Notes under the pieces: generated by a model
The model's database searches: none
What the model was told of the DNA's origin: nothing
What the model saw: only the letters and a program-made list of their open reading frames with translations
Shown: in pieces, positions 14,864 to 15,987 of the stretch
Layout: each line of letters begins with the position of its first letter
Position numbering within the stretch: position 1 is the stretch's first letter
Assembly (NCBI GenBank): GCA_029821455.1
Contig: JALGTI010000060.1
Coordinates: 1-15,987 of the forward strand
Length of the DNA: 15,987 nt
DNA from: Candidatus Zipacnadia bacterium
Lineage (GTDB): Bacteria; Armatimonadota; Zipacnadia; Zipacnadales; Zipacnadaceae
Reading direction: 5' to 3'
Position numbers and translations under genes: made by a program

Positions 14864-15012
14864 CTCGCACCTCCGGACCTGTACACTCGCGCTGACCACA
14901 GTCTAACGCAAGCCTCCATCTTGATAGTAACCTTATCAGGCGCTTTGGACTTGGGCATCTCGCACCTCCGGACCTGTACACTCGCGCTGACCACAGTCTA
15001 ACGCAAGCCTCC
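14823..15012. repeat. exact 95-bp tandem duplication of the RHH gene 5' end and leader
   Basis: Bases 14823-14917 are repeated perfectly as 14918-15012; identity ends sharply at both borders. The unit holds the -10 box, ribosome site and first codons of the minus-strand RHH gene. The far copy therefore encodes a stray start at 14958 whose frame runs out of phase into the real gene and stops at 14797. Confidence 0.97.
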
Positions 15013-15023
15013 GCGAGCGTCAA
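14995..15023 (-). promoter_or_regulatory. sigma70-like promoter of the RHH gene
   Basis: On the minus strand TTGACG (15023-15018) and TAGACT (15000-14995) are 17 nt apart. The -35 box lies in unique sequence just outside the 95-bp repeat; the -10 box is inside the far copy. Before the duplication it would have driven the RHH gene with a leader of about 30 nt. Confidence 0.65.
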
Positions 15024-15056
15024 CCACTGCCGTGAGCCTATGTGCAGGAAGGATGA

Positions 15057-15197
15057 CCTGCCGCCCAACAATCTGGTGACAACATCAAGAGCGCCCCCTG
15101 TCTCCTCGCTGCCATTGACGCCTCGGCATCAAGCCAGACCGTGGATGTGGCGGCGAGGGTTAGCGAGTTCCTAGCCAAGATGCTGATGCTCGAGTAG
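15057..15197 (+). pseudogene. possible remnant of a gene 3' end
   Basis: A frame open from just after a TGA at 15054 to TAG 15195-15197 encodes about 46 residues ending AARVSEFLAKMLMLE. It has a protein-like composition and a helical end but no usable start codon and no ribosome site. It could be the tail of a decayed gene or chance. No family recognised. Confidence 0.22.
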
Positions 15198-15209
15198 CAT
15201 GCAGCCCTA

Positions 15210-15238
15210 TTGACAAGAGCGATCAAATGTTCTATTAT
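15210..15238 (+). promoter_or_regulatory. near-consensus sigma70 promoter
   Basis: TTGACA at 15210-15215, a 17-nt spacer, and TATTAT at 15233-15238. Transcription would begin near 15245, giving a 24-nt leader that contains the GGGAGGAG ribosome site of the small gene at 15269. It is the best promoter match I found in the window. Confidence 0.8.
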
Positions 15239-15268
15239 GGCTGTACCACGCCTGAGGGAGGAGCACCG

Positions 15269-15442
15269 ATGGATATAGATACCACGATTATGATACCTGA
15301 GTACGACCCCGATGATCTGAAACCCTATCCAGGTGGGATCAAGCCGGGGTACTACATGATCAACGAATTCGTGCAGTTGCTGAGGGATCATCGCCACGAC
15401 CCCGACGCAATCTACTTCTTGGCCGACCTGCTAGAGGTGTGA
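15269..15442 (+). CDS. small acidic hypothetical protein
   Basis: A 57-aa acidic protein, start ATG 15269, chosen because GGGAGGAG ends about 5 nt upstream and a strong promoter puts the transcript start near 15245; the upstream ATG 15227 would lie before the transcript. The N-terminal half is Asp/Pro/Tyr-rich (IPEYDPDDLKPYPGG) and the C-terminal half looks helical (INEFVQLLRDHRHDP, AIYFLADLLEV). No family recognised. It lies 150 bp before a methyltransferase with its own promoter, so they need not be linked. Confidence 0.65.
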   Translation: MDIDTTIMIPEYDPDDLKPYPGGIKPGYYMINEFVQLLRDHRHDPDAIYFLADLLEV

Positions 15443-15499
15443 GCCCGGGGGCTATCCGCGCGTGAAATGGGTGCGGGTATCGTATCGTGCCGCTGTCCC

Positions 15500-15528
15500 T
15501 TGCGTCTCTGCTGTGAGTATGCTATGAT
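15500..15528 (+). promoter_or_regulatory. sigma70-like promoter of the methyltransferase gene
   Basis: TTGCGT at 15500-15505, a 17-nt spacer and TATGAT at 15523-15528. Transcription would begin near 15535, about 58 nt before the ATG at 15593. Confidence 0.6.
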
Positions 15529-15592
15529 CAGTGTAGCCCACTGCAGACCTCCGTGTCCACGCGGCCATCAGAAAGAAAGGGCTCTTGCGGTC

Positions 15593-15987
15593 ATGTCGAG
15601 CACTGTTGCATCACACCAGGGCGTCGAGCAAGTAGTGGAAGTGAGAGGACAGGGTTATAGGCTTCTTCACGGTGACTGCCTCGACGTACTGGCGCGAATG
15701 GAGGCTGAGTCGGTCGATATGGTGTTCGCGGACCCGCCCTACAATCTGTCGAATGATGGTTTCACCTGCCACGCAGGGCGCGCCGTGAGCGTCAACAAGG
15801 GCGATTGGGACAAGAGTAAGGGCGTCGAGAGGGACTTCGAGTTCAACCTTCAGTGGATAAGAGCCTGTCGACGTGTCCTGAAACCACACGGCACGATATG
15901 GGTCTCCGGCACATACCACAGCATCTACTCGTGCGGCTTCGCCCTACAACTGACCGGTTTTCACATCCTGAATGACATCTGCTGGTA
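15593..15987 (+). CDS. site-specific DNA methyltransferase, N4/N6 amino class (3' partial)
   Basis: Open from ATG 15593 to the end of the window, 131 codons visible. LLHGDCLDVLARM (24-36) followed by MVFADPPYNLS, with the catalytic motif IV DPPY at 47-50, NKGDWDK, LQWIRACRRVLKPHGTIWVSG and HSIYSCGFALQLTGFHILNDICW match adenine-N6/cytosine-N4 methyltransferases. Motif IV near the N-terminus suggests the beta arrangement (motif I downstream), as in CcrM/HinfI-like enzymes. It transfers a methyl group from S-adenosylmethionine to a base in a specific site. Whether it belongs to a restriction-modification pair or is an orphan cannot be seen. No strong ribosome site precedes the ATG (AAAGGG 12 nt upstream). 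Confidence 0.88.
   Translation, partial: MSSTVASHQGVEQVVEVRGQGYRLLHGDCLDVLARMEAESVDMVFADPPYNLSNDGFTCHAGRAVSVNKGDWDKSKGVERDFEFNLQWIRACRRVLKPHGTIWVSGTYHSIYSCGFALQLTGFHILNDICW

Noticed and set aside
12546..15012. Mobile-element target-site duplications or a CRISPR-like array
   Set aside because: The repeats are adjacent two-copy units of different sequence and length with no element, terminal inverted repeat, transposase or spacer between the copies.
15038..15397. 119-codon minus-strand frame
   Set aside because: It runs antisense through the small gene at 15269 and its promoter, shows no family-like motif, and has no ribosome site; the plus-strand gene with a strong promoter explains the region better.

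Overview
The window looks like a chromosomal segment from a free-living bacterium with fairly GC-rich DNA (high fifties percent by eye). It carries housekeeping, two-component and small accessory genes. There are no phage, IS, CRISPR or plasmid hallmarks, and I saw no tRNA or rRNA. Several starts have a purine-rich Shine-Dalgarno (GGAGG type) about 5 nt before the start codon, linked genes overlap as GTGA, and several sigma70-like promoters (TTGACA/TTGACG, 17 nt, TATAAT-like) can be read. The phylum cannot be fixed from sequence alone; an uncultivated lineage such as Armatimonadota or Chloroflexota is a guess.

Left block (1-5100, + strand): a 5'-truncated WecA/MraY-type glycosyl-1-phosphate transferase, a WecB-type UDP-GlcNAc 2-epimerase and UppP (undecaprenyl-diphosphatase) are coupled through GTGA overlaps. 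Together they form a lipid-carrier glycan module that starts a polymer on undecaprenyl phosphate, supplies ManNAc-type sugar and recycles the carrier. A membrane pyrophosphatase (HppA) with the K+-independent signature follows and ends at a strong intrinsic terminator. HppA would use the PPi made by polymer synthesis to pump ions.

Middle block (5200-11530): an OmpR/PhoB-type response regulator (+) converges on and overlaps a minus-strand cluster. In transcription order that cluster encodes a TIGR00725/LOG-like Rossmann protein, a beta-CASP metallo-beta-lactamase ribonuclease-like protein, a NifX-like domain fused to half of an ArsP/DUF318-type permease, and the other half-permease. Divergent to it is a soluble GAF-PAS-HisKA-HATPase-REC hybrid kinase whose ATP-binding motifs look badly eroded.

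Right block (11650-15987): an L-fucose-isomerase-like gene broken by two exact tandem duplications (49 and 64 bp), a UPF0280 (ApbE-like) gene, a four-helix membrane protein with a probable leaderless promoter, a minus-strand ribbon-helix-helix regulator, a 57-codon ORF of unknown function with a near-consensus promoter, and the start of a DNA methyltransferase running off the window. A third exact tandem duplication (95 bp) copies the 5' end of the regulator gene and separates the gene from its -35 box.

The most striking signal is these three perfect, exactly two-copy tandem duplications of unrelated sequences within 2.5 kb, each damaging a gene or promoter that reads intact once one copy is removed. 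Unmerged contig overlaps in the assembly are the simplest explanation; a real recent mutational burst is the alternative. The best biological candidates are the NifX-domain/split-permease pair and the degenerate hybrid kinase.
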